Below, one piece after another: positions 9,086 through 17,935 of a stretch of DNA of 64,000 bases; position 1 is the stretch's first letter; each line of letters begins with the position of its first letter. The stretch covers positions 62,001 to 126,000 of the forward strand of contig JBHJNQ010000015.1 in NCBI GenBank assembly GCA_050330635.1, in the 5' to 3' direction. Under the pieces are notes generated by a model, which was not told the origin of the DNA, did no database searches, and saw only the letters and a list, made by a program, of their open reading frames with translations. Position numbers and translations under genes: made by a program. The stretch comes from CADEDH01 sp050330635. GTDB lineage: Bacteria; Actinomycetota; Acidimicrobiia; Acidimicrobiales; SZUA-35.

Positions 9086-9667
9086 GTGGCCCGACCCCTC
9101 CAGCTCAGCTTCGTCACCTCCGCCGACCGGGTCGAGAACCTGCCCGAGTCGGAGGCCGAGGTGGCGATCGTGGGCCGGTCGAACGTCGGCAAGTCGTCGC
9201 TCGTGAACGCTTTGGCCAACCGGAGGAAGCTGGCCCACGTCAGCAACACCCCGGGTCGGACCCGCCTGTTGAACCTGTTCGAGGTCGAGGGCGGCGGCAG
9301 CATCGTCGACCTCCCCGGCTACGGCTACGCCGCCGCCTCCAAGCAGCTCCGGGCCAGCTGGCAGGCCATGATCGAGCGCTACCTGCTGGAGCGGGAGGGG
9401 TTGACGATGGTGGTCGTCCTGGTCGACGGGGCCATCGGCCCCACCCCGCTCGACACCGACATGCTCGACTGGTTGCGGACCAACGGCATCCCCCACACCG
9501 TGGTGGCGACCAAGCACGACAAGGTGAAGTCGTCGAAGCGGCACCGTCGGGTGCGCGACCTCGCCGCCGGCTGCTCGCTCGAACCGGGCGACATCGTCTG
9601 GGTCAGCTCCGAGAAGGGCACCGGCCTCGACCGGCTCCGCTCGCTGCTCCTCTCATGGCTGGAGTAG
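9086..9667 (+). CDS. engB: YihA/EngB-type ribosome-biogenesis GTPase
   Basis: Small cytoplasmic GTPase of 193 residues that acts in 50S subunit assembly. G1 GRSNVGKSS, G2 region NTPGRT, G3 DLPGYGYA, G4 TKHDK and G5 SSEKGTG are all present in order. The GTG start at 9086 lies 2 nt after the stop of the upstream oxidase, suggesting translational coupling. The N-terminal LQLSFVTSADRVENLPE matches the family start, so little or nothing is missing. Confidence 0.93.
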   Translation: MARPLQLSFVTSADRVENLPESEAEVAIVGRSNVGKSSLVNALANRRKLAHVSNTPGRTRLLNLFEVEGGGSIVDLPGYGYAAASKQLRASWQAMIERYLLEREGLTMVVVLVDGAIGPTPLDTDMLDWLRTNGIPHTVVATKHDKVKSSKRHRRVRDLAAGCSLEPGDIVWVSSEKGTGLDRLRSLLLSWLE

Positions 9668-9771
9668 GTCGCCGGGAGGCCCACCGCGGCGCGACCGACC
9701 CCTGAGTTCCCCGACCGGTGCGAAGCTACCGAGGAGTAGCGAACGGGTGACGGGTCGGGGACAATGGACCT

Positions 9772-10992
9772 ATGACCGAGACCGCGACCGACTCCCGAGC
9801 CGACGCCGAGGCCCAGAAGGTGGCCGACGCCATCGACGCGTTGCTTCGTGACCACGACCCCACGACGATGTCGGCCAAGGATTTCCGGGGCCACCAGTAC
9901 GACGCCGGCCTGGCCTGGGTCTACTTCGACGAGGGCTTCGGCGGCCTCGGGGTCCGGCCCCAGCTGCAACGACCCGTCGAGGAGCAGCTGCGAGCGGCAG
10001 GGGCCGCCCCCCAGGACCCGTCGCTGTTCTTCCTCCATCTGGCCGGGCCCACCATCCACACCCACGGCGACGACGACCAGAAGCGCCGGTTCCTGCGGCC
10101 GATGTTCAGCGGCGAGGAGCGGTGGTGCCAGCTGTTCAGCGAGCCGGGAGCGGGCAGCGACTTCGCTGGCCTGGCCACCAAGGCGGTGCGCGACGGTGAG
10201 GAGTGGATCGTCAACGGCCAGAAGGTGTGGAACACGATCGCCCACATCGCCCACTGGGGCATGCTCGTCACCCGCTCCAATCCCGACGTGCCCAAGCACA
10301 AGGGGATGACCTACTTCGTCGTCGACATGCACAGTCCGGGGGTGGAGGTGCGGCCGCTTCGTCAGATCACCGGTGAGGCCGAGTTCAACGAGGTCTACCT
10401 GACCGACGCCCGGATCCCCGACGCCAACCGGATAGGCGACGTCGGAGAGGGTTGGCGGGTGTCGCTGACCACCCTGATGAACGAGCGGACGGCCATCGGC
10501 ACCGGCGGCGCTCCCAAACGAGGATCGGGCGCCATAGCCAACCTGGTCCGGGTGTGGAACGAGCTGGCGGACGACCAGCGGACGGCGGTCCGCCGTGACG
10601 AGCTGATGAAGCTGTGGGTCGACGCCGAGGTGCTGCGCCTCACGAGCATGCGGGCCGGGGCCAACCGCCGGGCCGGCAACCCTGGTCCGGAGGGCTCGGT
10701 GGCCAAGCTGGCCTTCGCCGAGCTCAACCAGTCGATCCTGGAGAAGGCGGTCGACTTCCAGGGTCCGGCCGGTCAGGTCGGTTTCGACTACACGTTCCGT
10801 CGGCCCGAGGACCTGTCGGTCACCGGGGCCGAGAACGGCATCGGGCACGGCTTCCTGCGGGTCCGGGCCAACTCGATCGAGGGCGGCACCAGCGAGATCA
10901 TGCGCAACATCCTGGGCGAGCAGGTGCTCGGCCTGCCCGGCGAGCCCCGCATCGACAAGGACGTCAACTGGATCGACGTACCCCGCAGCTGA
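9772..10992 (+). CDS. Acyl-CoA dehydrogenase family protein
   Basis: FAD-dependent acyl-CoA dehydrogenase of 406 residues. The flavin/substrate stretch QLFSEPGAGSDFAGLATKA and WIVNGQKVWNT are typical, as is the C-terminal NSIEGGTSEIMRNILGEQVLGLP, which binds the FAD ADP moiety. The enzyme would start a beta-oxidation-like cycle. Convergent with it lie a double-hotdog hydratase and an SDR, which could supply hydration and dehydrogenation steps. A GACAAT sequence 6 nt before the ATG resembles the leaderless -10 arrangement seen elsewhere here. Confidence 0.88.
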   Translation: MTETATDSRADAEAQKVADAIDALLRDHDPTTMSAKDFRGHQYDAGLAWVYFDEGFGGLGVRPQLQRPVEEQLRAAGAAPQDPSLFFLHLAGPTIHTHGDDDQKRRFLRPMFSGEERWCQLFSEPGAGSDFAGLATKAVRDGEEWIVNGQKVWNTIAHIAHWGMLVTRSNPDVPKHKGMTYFVVDMHSPGVEVRPLRQITGEAEFNEVYLTDARIPDANRIGDVGEGWRVSLTTLMNERTAIGTGGAPKRGSGAIANLVRVWNELADDQRTAVRRDELMKLWVDAEVLRLTSMRAGANRRAGNPGPEGSVAKLAFAELNQSILEKAVDFQGPAGQVGFDYTFRRPEDLSVTGAENGIGHGFLRVRANSIEGGTSEIMRNILGEQVLGLPGEPRIDKDVNWIDVPRS

Positions 10993-11019
10993 CGGGCCAG
11001 CCGACCGGATCCGGCTCGC

Positions 11020-11910
11020 TCAGACCGCCAGCCGGATCGGTTCGGGCATGACCGTGCCCCGGGGTCGGAAGATGGTGTGATGGCGGATGCGGGCCAGCTC
11101 GGTCGAGCGCTGTCCGCCGGCGCCGGCGCCGCCGTCGCCGGTCACGATGCCGTCGAGGACCTGGTACCAGTGGCCGTTGCGGTCGTAGGCGTCGACGATG
11201 CGGGCCCCCACCGTGATGGCCTGGTCGGCGAGGGCCGGCCCCCGGTGCTGGATCTGGCTGCGGACGTGGATCGTCGGTCCGTAGGTGAAGTTGTGGCGGG
11301 TGAGCGGGGCCATCCGGCCGGCGAGGAAGTAGGGGTGGACGGCGGGCTGATCCGGGTCGAGATAGCGGGGGTCGTCGATCCCGAGATCGTCGGTGGCGAT
11401 GCGCCGGGCGGCGTCGGCCTTCACGTAGGCCCGTAGGGGGCGGAGGGGTTCCCCGAGGGGCACCGAGGCCAGATCGTAGGTGGGACGCACGGTGGGGGGA
11501 TCCTGGCCGGGGCGGACCGGCGGGGGGTCGAGCTCGCCGAGCCACGGGGCGTCGCCGAGGCCGGCCGTGCCGTCGAGGACCACCCGGGGCTCGCCGTCGC
11601 CGGTACGGGCCGTGGCCTCGATCCGCCACGTGGCTCCGTCGCCATCAGAGGCCGCCGCCACGACGATGCTCAGATCGTCGCCAACGAACAGGGGCCGGCG
11701 GAGGGAGACGTCGACCCACCCGGTGTCGAGCCACACCGAGCCCAGGGCCCGGGCGATCGTCTGGGCCGCCCAGCCGTACGTCCTGACCCCGGCCACCAGG
11801 GCCCCGGCGTAGCCCGCCCCGTCGGCTCCCTCGTCGTCGTGGATGGGGTTGGCGATCCCGGTGGGGGGCGGATCGGCGGTCGCCACCCGCCGGTCGGTCA
11901 CCGTGCTCAT
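11020..11910 (-). CDS. Double-hotdog (MaoC/thioesterase-like) acyl-CoA hydratase
   Basis: Protein of 296 residues with the look of two fused hotdog domains: NPIHDDEGADGAGYAGALVAG in the first half and HPYFLAGRMAPLTRHNFTYGPTIH in the second. Such proteins usually act as hydratases/dehydratases or thioesterases on acyl-CoA. The ATG at 11910 overlaps the stop of the upstream SDR (ATGA), so the two are co-translated, consistent with successive steps of acyl-CoA processing. Catalytic residues cannot be assigned with confidence, hence the generic name. Confidence 0.6.
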   Translation of the reverse strand: MSTVTDRRVATADPPPTGIANPIHDDEGADGAGYAGALVAGVRTYGWAAQTIARALGSVWLDTGWVDVSLRRPLFVGDDLSIVVAAASDGDGATWRIEATARTGDGEPRVVLDGTAGLGDAPWLGELDPPPVRPGQDPPTVRPTYDLASVPLGEPLRPLRAYVKADAARRIATDDLGIDDPRYLDPDQPAVHPYFLAGRMAPLTRHNFTYGPTIHVRSQIQHRGPALADQAITVGARIVDAYDRNGHWYQVLDGIVTGDGGAGAGGQRSTELARIRHHTIFRPRGTVMPEPIRLAV

Positions 11911-12740
11911 CGACCCGGGGGGCGGTGATGGCGGATGGGTCGCTCCATGCGGGCGAACTTGGGCCAGCGTGACCACGGCGGCCCGGCCTCGAAACCGCCG
12001 TCGACCACGAACTCCCGGCCCGTGATCCACTCCGAGTCATCGCTGGCCAGGAACAGCGCCATGTTGGCGATGTCGCGTGGTTCGCCCACCCGGCCCATGA
12101 CCTGGCTCGACGCCCCGGTCTCCCGCAGCTGCTGGATCTGGGTGTCGTCGGCGTCGGGCCGGCCGGCGGCCAGGGGGGTGGCGATGAAGCCGGGGCAGAT
12201 GGTGTTGACCCGGATGTTGTGCTCACCGAGCTCGAGGGCGACCGACTTCGTGAGGTGGATGACGGCGCACTTGGCCACGCTGTAGAGGTGGGGGGCGAAC
12301 CCGGGGCGGATGCCGGCCACGCTGGCGGTGGAGATGATCGACCCGGAGCCTTGCTCGGTCATGACCGGGGCGGCGTGCTTCATGCCGAGGAACACGCTCT
12401 TCAACAGGACGTCCATCGTCAGGTCGTAGTCGTCGACGGTGGTGGCCGAGATGGGGCCGAGCGCCCCGCCGAAACCGGCGTTGTTGAAGAGGCAGTCGAG
12501 ACGACCCCAGCGGTCGGTGGCTTCGGCCACCATGGCCGCCACGTCCTCCTCGCGGCTCACGTCGGTGCGGAGGAAGGCCGTCGCCTCGCCCAGCTCGGCG
12601 GTGAGGGCGGATCCCTTGTCCTCGTCGAGGTCGGTGACGAGGATCTTGGCTCCCTCCTCCACGAACCGCCGGACCGTGCCCGCCCCGATTCCGCTGGCCC
12701 CGCCGGTGATGATCGCCACCTTGCCGTCGAGTCGTCCCAT
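11907..12740 (-). CDS. SDR family NAD(P)-dependent oxidoreductase
   Basis: Classical short-chain dehydrogenase of 277 residues. Cofactor motif TGGASGIG, NNAG at about 90, catalytic Ser in IISTASVAG, and YSVAK (YxxxK). The C-terminal NTICPGFIATPL and FVVDGGFEAG fit 3-hydroxyacyl or alcohol dehydrogenases. An in-frame ATG at 12749 exists, but GAAGGGG directly abuts it and is spaced about 9 nt from the ATG at 12740, so 12740 is preferred. First gene of a two-gene operon with the hotdog protein. Confidence 0.88.
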   Translation of the reverse strand: MGRLDGKVAIITGGASGIGAGTVRRFVEEGAKILVTDLDEDKGSALTAELGEATAFLRTDVSREEDVAAMVAEATDRWGRLDCLFNNAGFGGALGPISATTVDDYDLTMDVLLKSVFLGMKHAAPVMTEQGSGSIISTASVAGIRPGFAPHLYSVAKCAVIHLTKSVALELGEHNIRVNTICPGFIATPLAAGRPDADDTQIQQLRETGASSQVMGRVGEPRDIANMALFLASDDSEWITGREFVVDGGFEAGPPWSRWPKFARMERPIRHHRPPGR

Positions 12741-12865
12741 GTTTCCCATCCCCTTCGTCTGACCGATGGCCGCCGTCGTGGTTCAGGTCTCGTCGACCCG
12801 CGATCGGCAGCCTGCGTACGCTGACCGATCATTCCAGCCTCGCCCCTGCCCGTCGAACCGGTGGC

Positions 12866-14221
12866 TCATCCGAGGTCGCGATCCGGGTCCGGGTTGGGGT
12901 CGGGGTAGGGGTCCGGGTCCGGGGCGGGAGGTGGTCCCGGGTCGGACCCGGCATCCGGGTCGGGTCCCGAGTCGGGGTTGGGATCGGCCGGTGGTCCCGA
13001 GTCGTCACCCCGGTCGGGTCCGGGCTCCGGCGCGGCGGCGGGGAGCTGATCTCGTTTGCGCTTGTTGTGATAGCTGCACAGGAGCTGGGCGTTGCGGAGG
13101 TCGGTGGTGCCGTTGCGGGCCCGCGGGTGGATGTGGTCGGTCTCGAGCCAGGCGATCTTGGCGTCGCAGCCGGGATGCTGACAGCGGCCCCGGGTGGCGG
13201 CGATCAGCGCCTGTTTGAGCTTGGCAGGGAAGTTCCGGACGGCTCGGCCGAGGTCGATGTTGTCGCTCTCGGCATCGGGGACCAGGCGGCGCAGTACCGC
13301 GGCCCCCAGGAGCCCGGCGGCGACGGTCGGGTGGACGGGCGTGCCGTCGGCCAGTTCGCAGCGGCGGTTGGGATCGTCGCGGTCGGTGGGGATGGTCTCG
13401 CCCGGTTGGCGACGGAGGAGGTCTTCGGCCACCGGCAACCCGACCACCAGGTGGATCAGCGGGGCGGGGATCACCCGGTCGGTGCGGCCGACGCCCCGCA
13501 GGATCAGGTTGGCCACGGCGTCGGCCCGGCGTTGGGTCTCGGTCCGCATCACCCGGGCCGGGTCGTTGGAGGCCCGGTCGTCGGCCAGGAGCCGCTGATA
13601 CTCCCGTTCGATGGCGTTGAACACGCCCTCGCCGGTGATCGGATCGAACCGGAACGAACCGGCCACGGTGCCATCGGACTGCTTGTTGATCGAGCACCGC
13701 CGCCGCTGTTCGTTCTCCTTGGGCTCCTCCCCGTCGGGATCGGCCCGCATCACCCACTCGGCGACGACCTGGGTGAAGTCCAGGTACGAGCAGGTCTCAC
13801 CGGCTGCCACCAGATGCTCCTGACCATCCAGCAGGTAGGCCCGGGACCGGGGGTTGTCAGCGTCGCGCAGCACCTCGAGATGACCCCGCCCGATGCGGCC
13901 CTCGGCGAATGCCGCAGCGACGATCGGGAACGCCTGCAGCCACCGCCCCATCGCCAGGTCACGACCCACGATGCGGGGGTTGATGTTGCCAGCACCGGCT
14001 ATGGCCGCCGGCAGCGACCGCTGCCCGAGGGCCTTGGCCACCCCGGCCTCGTCGGCTGCAGTCGACGCGGCGATCACGATGGCGTCGAGGCGGCCCCGGA
14101 TCCGGTGGAGGTCGGCCACGAACGCCGCCACTTCCTCCGGCCGGTAGCACGACAGCGCCAACTCGGCGGCGTCGGCCAACGGGCCATCGAAGCCAGCCGA
14201 GATCTCCTCCAATGGTCGCAT
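12866..14221 (-). CDS. DUF222 domain and HNH endonuclease domain protein
   Basis: Protein of 451 residues: DUF222-type helical region (1-300) and a C-terminal HNH motif, CQHPGCDAKIAWLETDHIHP ... NAQLLCSYHNKRKR, with paired Cys and the catalytic DH. These proteins are abundant in actinomycetes, often as part of 13E12-like repeats; their biological role is not established. After the HNH comes a 70-residue tail of Pro-Asp repeats (PDPNPDSGPDPDAG and similar) that probably expanded by slippage. AAGGG precedes the ATG by 7 nt. A second family member occurs at 38.7 kb. Confidence 0.88.
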   Translation of the reverse strand: MRPLEEISAGFDGPLADAAELALSCYRPEEVAAFVADLHRIRGRLDAIVIAASTAADEAGVAKALGQRSLPAAIAGAGNINPRIVGRDLAMGRWLQAFPIVAAAFAEGRIGRGHLEVLRDADNPRSRAYLLDGQEHLVAAGETCSYLDFTQVVAEWVMRADPDGEEPKENEQRRRCSINKQSDGTVAGSFRFDPITGEGVFNAIEREYQRLLADDRASNDPARVMRTETQRRADAVANLILRGVGRTDRVIPAPLIHLVVGLPVAEDLLRRQPGETIPTDRDDPNRRCELADGTPVHPTVAAGLLGAAVLRRLVPDAESDNIDLGRAVRNFPAKLKQALIAATRGRCQHPGCDAKIAWLETDHIHPRARNGTTDLRNAQLLCSYHNKRKRDQLPAAAPEPGPDRGDDSGPPADPNPDSGPDPDAGSDPGPPPAPDPDPYPDPNPDPDRDLG

Positions 14222-14460
14222 GGCTCACCCTTGGCCTGATCGGCGTCGTCGGCCTGCTCATCGGTGCCGTCCTGGCGGTCGACCCTGCCCGTCGCCAGGT
14301 CCGGTCGTGGGTCGTGAGGATGAGCCCGGGAGCGTGCCGCCGGCGCCGCAGCCTGCGCCGCCTGGCACGGGGCCGCCGACCTCGCTCGGCGCCCCGGGGC
14401 GGCCTCTTGCGTCGCCCGACCCTGGGTGGGCGGCTCGGGCGCCCGATCAGAGGCCGCTGA
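14212..14460 (+). CDS. Possible small single-pass membrane protein
   Basis: An 82-residue frame whose first 25 residues form a clean hydrophobic helix (WLTLGLIGVVGLLIGAVLAV) followed by a very Arg-rich tail. The start overlaps, head to head, the first codons of the DUF222 gene. After about residue 34 the +1 frame reads GREDEPGSVPPAPQPAP, a more natural soluble tail, so a lost G near 14316 is possible. No homolog recognised; it may be a shadow frame. Confidence 0.3.
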   Translation: MVAWLTLGLIGVVGLLIGAVLAVDPARRQVRSWVVRMSPGACRRRRSLRRLARGRRPRSAPRGGLLRRPTLGGRLGRPIRGR

Positions 14461-14470
14461 GCCGCCGCGC

Positions 14471-14681
14471 TCAGCCCGGCTCGTTCGGCTCGACCGGGTC
14501 GCGGCCCGTCAGGACCCCGGTGCCGGGGCTGTCCGGTCGACGGCGCGCCAGGTCGTCCAGTTCCGACTCGTCGATCTCGTGGCGTGGTCGCTCGACCCAC
14601 CCTCCGTCGTCGGGATCGTCACCCCCGTCGGACGCCTCGTCGCAGGGGGGCCTCGCGCTCGCGGCCCTCGAGGGCCGTCAC
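14471..14681 (-). pseudogene. Small acidic protein downstream of the response regulator, frame disrupted at a C6 run
   Basis: A GTG at 14681 overlaps the response-regulator stop as GTGA, a typical coupled start, and reads VTALEGREREAP. At the run of six identical bases (14645-14650) the frame must skip one base to continue as CDEASDGGDDPDDGGW and on to NEPG-stop at 14471, giving roughly 70 acidic residues. Unshifted, the frame ends at 14619. Either a one-base homopolymer error, a real frameshift mutation, or programmed frameshifting on CCC-CCC-TGC. No family recognised. Confidence 0.45.
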
Positions 14682-15310
14682 ACGATGCGTCGATTGGCGG
14701 CCCAACGGGCCAGCTCGTTGCGATTGGACAGCTGGAGCTTGCGCAGCACCGACGATGCGTGGGTCTCGACCGTCTTGATCGAGATGGTCAGCCGGCGGGC
14801 GATCTCCTTGTAGGCGTAGCCCCGGGCCAGGAGTCGCATGACCTCCTGCTCCCTCCCGGTCAGCTGGTCCAGCTCGGGGTCGGCGGGAGCGTCGAGGTCG
14901 GCGGAGAAGGCGTCGAGCACGAAGCCGGCCAGGCGGGGGGAGAACACGGCGTCGCCGTCGTTGATGCGCCGGACGGCGTCGAGCAGCTCGGCCCCGTCGA
15001 TCGTCTTCGTCACGTAGCCCCGGGCCCCGGTGCGGATGACCTCGATGACGTCCTCCGCGGCGTCGGAGACCGACAGGGCGAGGAACTTCGTCGTAACCCC
15101 CCGATCGACGACGCCGCGGATGACGGCGGGAGCGTTGCCCCCGGGGAGATGGACGTCGCACACCACCACGTCGGGCTTGGTCCGCACGATGGCGTCGATG
15201 GCCGAGCCCACGTCCTCGGCTTCGGCCACGATCTCCACGTGGCCCTCGAGCTCGGCCCGGACCCCGGCCCGAACCAGCCCGTGATCGTCGACCAGTGCCA
15301 CTCGGATCAT
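14678..15310 (-). CDS. NarL/LuxR family response regulator
   Basis: Two-component transcription factor of 210 residues. Receiver domain at the N-terminus with acidic pocket LVDDHG, phosphoacceptor Asp in VVVCDVHLPGG and conserved Lys in YVTKTIDG. The C-terminal LuxR helix-turn-helix is TGREQEVMRLLARGYAYKEI ... KTVETHASSVLRKL. The ATG at 15310 overlaps the kinase stop (ATGA), so kinase and regulator are co-translated. With the divergent PspC/LiaF-like gene it resembles a LiaFSR cell-envelope stress module. Confidence 0.92.
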   Translation of the reverse strand: MIRVALVDDHGLVRAGVRAELEGHVEIVAEAEDVGSAIDAIVRTKPDVVVCDVHLPGGNAPAVIRGVVDRGVTTKFLALSVSDAAEDVIEVIRTGARGYVTKTIDGAELLDAVRRINDGDAVFSPRLAGFVLDAFSADLDAPADPELDQLTGREQEVMRLLARGYAYKEIARRLTISIKTVETHASSVLRKLQLSNRNELARWAANRRIV

Positions 15311-16563
15311 CGCTTCGCTCCCTGTGTCGTGGCGTCCCCGGGGAGGGGGAGCACCAGCTCCACCTCCGTGCCGTCGCCTGGTAGTGAATGGATGGTGGCC
15401 GATCCGCCGACCCGGCGCATCCGCCCCACGATCGACTCGGCGATGCCCCGCCGGTCGGCGGCGGTGGCCTCGGGCTCGAAGCCCCGGCCGGTGTCGCGGA
15501 CGAAGATCTCGACCCGGTCGCGCAGCCGTTCGGCGAACACATCGACCCGAGCGGCACCGGAGTGCTTGGCGGCGTTGACGGTCGCCTCCCGGGCCGCAGC
15601 CGTCAAGGTCTCGACCACCTCCGGGGCGAGGTCGGCGTCTCCCACCACGATCACGTCGACCGCCACCCCGTGGGCCTCGTCGACGTCGGCCGCCATCCGC
15701 TCCAGGGCCGGGCCCAGCCGGTTGGTCGGGCCGAGGTCGCCGAGCGGGGTGGGGACGGACGGGCTGTAGAGCCACGCCCGCAGCTCACGCTCCTGGCGGC
15801 GGGCCAGCTGCGAGGTGCGGGTCGGGTCGTCGGCGTGGCGCTGGATCAGAGCCAGGGTCTGGAGGACCGAGTCGTGGAGGTGGGCGGCAACCCTGGCCCG
15901 TTCGTCGGCCCGGACCCGGTTCTGGCGCTCGTCGTCGAGATCGCGGCCGATCCGGGCCAGTGACGGCGCCGCCACCAGGGCCATACCGGCCACGACGGCG
16001 ATGGCCACCAGCAGGATGAGAAGGGCATCGACCAGGCGGGCCGACAGGGCGATGAAGGCGATCATGCCCCCCACCCCTACGAAGACGCCGGCCACGATCC
16101 GGATGACGGCCGCGGTGCCGTCCTCGTCGCGATGGCGGGTCCAGGCGATCAGGAACCCGGTGGCCACGAAGGCGGTGGGGAAAACGATGCGATCGCTGAG
16201 GCCCGACGGGAGACGCCCGAACACGAGCAGGAGCCCGGCGGCGATCATCGTGACCGCCAGGTAGCGGTGCGCCCCGGTCGCCGCCTTGGGCTGGGGCCGG
16301 TAGGGGGCGATACGGCGGGGTTCGGCCACCGCCAGGCCGATCCACAGCGCCAGGTAGACGAGCAGGAACCAGCCGCTGGCCAGCGCCAGGACGGCGAAGA
16401 TCGCTCGGATGACGATGGCCTCGACCCCGAGCTCGGTGGCCACGGCCGCCGCCACCCCACCGATCCAGCGGTCGTCGGGGTCGATGCGGGGCATCTGCCA
16501 GCGTCTCGTCGGCGTCGCTGGCGGCGGGGGCACCGTTGGCGAGGGTGGTGTCACTGTGCCCAT
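15307..16563 (-). CDS. PspC-domain sensor histidine kinase (LiaS/NarX-type)
   Basis: Membrane histidine kinase of 418 residues. An N-terminal PspC domain (about 28-85, DDRWIGGVAAAVATELGVEA with a following helix) is joined to several membrane helices, then a HisKA_3 dimerisation region ARVAAHLHDSVLQTLALIQRH carrying the phospho-accepting His, and the ATPase domain with N-box EATVNAAKHSGA and G-box DTGRGFE. It phosphorylates the regulator encoded immediately downstream. PspC fused to a LiaS-type kinase suggests envelope-stress sensing; this is family-based inference. Confidence 0.9.
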   Translation of the reverse strand: MGTVTPPSPTVPPPPATPTRRWQMPRIDPDDRWIGGVAAAVATELGVEAIVIRAIFAVLALASGWFLLVYLALWIGLAVAEPRRIAPYRPQPKAATGAHRYLAVTMIAAGLLLVFGRLPSGLSDRIVFPTAFVATGFLIAWTRHRDEDGTAAVIRIVAGVFVGVGGMIAFIALSARLVDALLILLVAIAVVAGMALVAAPSLARIGRDLDDERQNRVRADERARVAAHLHDSVLQTLALIQRHADDPTRTSQLARRQERELRAWLYSPSVPTPLGDLGPTNRLGPALERMAADVDEAHGVAVDVIVVGDADLAPEVVETLTAAAREATVNAAKHSGAARVDVFAERLRDRVEIFVRDTGRGFEPEATAADRRGIAESIVGRMRRVGGSATIHSLPGDGTEVELVLPLPGDATTQGAKR

Positions 16564-16695
16564 ACTCTCATCCTGCGTGCCATGATCACATCAGGGCCCG
16601 ACCCGGGTTCGACCCTGACCCTCGGGTGGGCCATCAGGGATCACTCCGGGCCAAGCCCGATACCGGCCGGGGTCGACCGGTTCGATGATGGAACC

Positions 16696-17868
16696 ATGAC
16701 CAACGAACCGTTCAACCCCGACCCCGAGGAGGGGCACCGACCGATGGCCGGCGATCCGGTCGATCCGGTCGATCCGGTCGAGGAGCCCGACGCCACGATC
16801 CAACCTCCGCTGCCGCCCCTGCTTCCGGTACCGCCCCGGCCCGCCCTGCCGCCCCGCCTGGTGCGCGACCCGTACACCCGGCTCGGTGGCGTGGCCTCCG
16901 GCATCGCCCACTACTACGGGCTCGACGTGTCGCTCGTGCGGATCGTGTTCCTGCTGCTGGGCTTCGCCAGCGGGTTCGGCTTCCTCGCCTACCTGCTGGC
17001 GTGGCTGATCATCCCCCGGGCCGATTACTGGCCGCCGGCTCCCCGTGACAACGCCTTCCGCTCGTTGGGCGGTCGGGAGCTGGGACTGGCCCTCGCTGGT
17101 GCCGGGATCCTCCTGGTGATCGCCATCGGCGCCGGTGGCGCCGGCGGCGTCGTCATCCCCCTCGTCCTCGTCGGTGGCGGCGTCTGGCTCCTCGTGCAGC
17201 CGGCAAACGAACCCACGGCCGCCGCCGGCGGTGGGGGCATCGCCCCTCCGCCGGCATCACCGGCGGCGACCGCCGGGCCCGGCTCGCTGGCCAGGGTCGG
17301 TGACGGCTCTGCCGGCGGCGGTTTCGGTGCCGGTGGCCCCGTACCGCCCACGCCAGCCGCCCCCGCCGTGCACGGCGCACCGGTGCCGCCACGGCGGCGG
17401 CGGCGGGGCCTCATCGGCGTCCTCGTCGCCGTCGGCCTGATCGTGGTGGCCATCCCCGCCCTTGCCGTTCTGGCCCTGGTGGCGGCCTTCAGCTTCGGCG
17501 ACGTCGACCTCGACTTCGCTGGCGCCGACACGGTGACGTTCGAGCCCACGTCGGCTGCGGCCCTTCCCTACGCCATCGAACGGGACACCGCCGACCTGAC
17601 GATCGATCTGACCGGTCTCGAAGCCGACGACTTCGACGGTCTCGACGTCCGGACGATCGACGCCCGCCTCGACGCCGGCGAGATCACGGTGATCGTTCCC
17701 CGCGACCTCGAGGTCTCGATCGATGCCGCTACCGATGTGGGCGCCGTCGATGTCTACGGCGAGCACGACGACGGTTTCGGCAACCGGATCATCGACGATG
17801 CCACCGACCCCGATGTCGAGCTCGACCTCGACATCCGCTTCGGCGCCATCACCGTCGAGCGGGGCTGA
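16696..17868 (+). CDS. PspC domain protein with LiaF-like C-terminal domain
   Basis: Membrane protein of 390 residues, divergent from the kinase and probably its partner. The order is a Pro-rich N-terminus with a small PVD repeat, a PspC domain (LVRDPYTRLGGVASGIAHYY), four or so membrane helices separated by a Pro/Ala/Gly linker, and a C-terminal extracytoplasmic beta-helix-like region (LTIDLTGLEADDF ... ITVIVPRDLEVSIDAATDVG) resembling LiaF/DUF2154. In Bacillus LiaF restrains LiaS; here PspC occurs on both proteins. The 132-bp intergenic region should hold both promoters, although I see no clear consensus. Confidence 0.82.
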   Translation: MTNEPFNPDPEEGHRPMAGDPVDPVDPVEEPDATIQPPLPPLLPVPPRPALPPRLVRDPYTRLGGVASGIAHYYGLDVSLVRIVFLLLGFASGFGFLAYLLAWLIIPRADYWPPAPRDNAFRSLGGRELGLALAGAGILLVIAIGAGGAGGVVIPLVLVGGGVWLLVQPANEPTAAAGGGGIAPPPASPAATAGPGSLARVGDGSAGGGFGAGGPVPPTPAAPAVHGAPVPPRRRRRGLIGVLVAVGLIVVAIPALAVLALVAAFSFGDVDLDFAGADTVTFEPTSAAALPYAIERDTADLTIDLTGLEADDFDGLDVRTIDARLDAGEITVIVPRDLEVSIDAATDVGAVDVYGEHDDGFGNRIIDDATDPDVELDLDIRFGAITVERG

Positions 17869-17909
17869 ACCGCACCCCGGCAACCGCACCCCGGCGTCGG
17901 CACCCCGGC
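17868..17909. repeat. 14-bp direct repeat between convergent genes
   Basis: aaccgcaccccggc occurs at 17868-17881 and 17882-17895, with a third partial copy (gcaccccggcg) from 17899. The first copy overlaps the stop codon of the PspC/LiaF-like gene. It lies in the gap facing the patatin gene end. Confidence 0.7.
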
Positions 17910-17935
17910 GTCCGGGTCGGTGGGCTCGGGCGAGA

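Noticed and set aside
16600..16620. tRNA T-arm-like sequence gggttcgaccc
   Set aside because: No matching acceptor, D or anticodon arms can be built around it.
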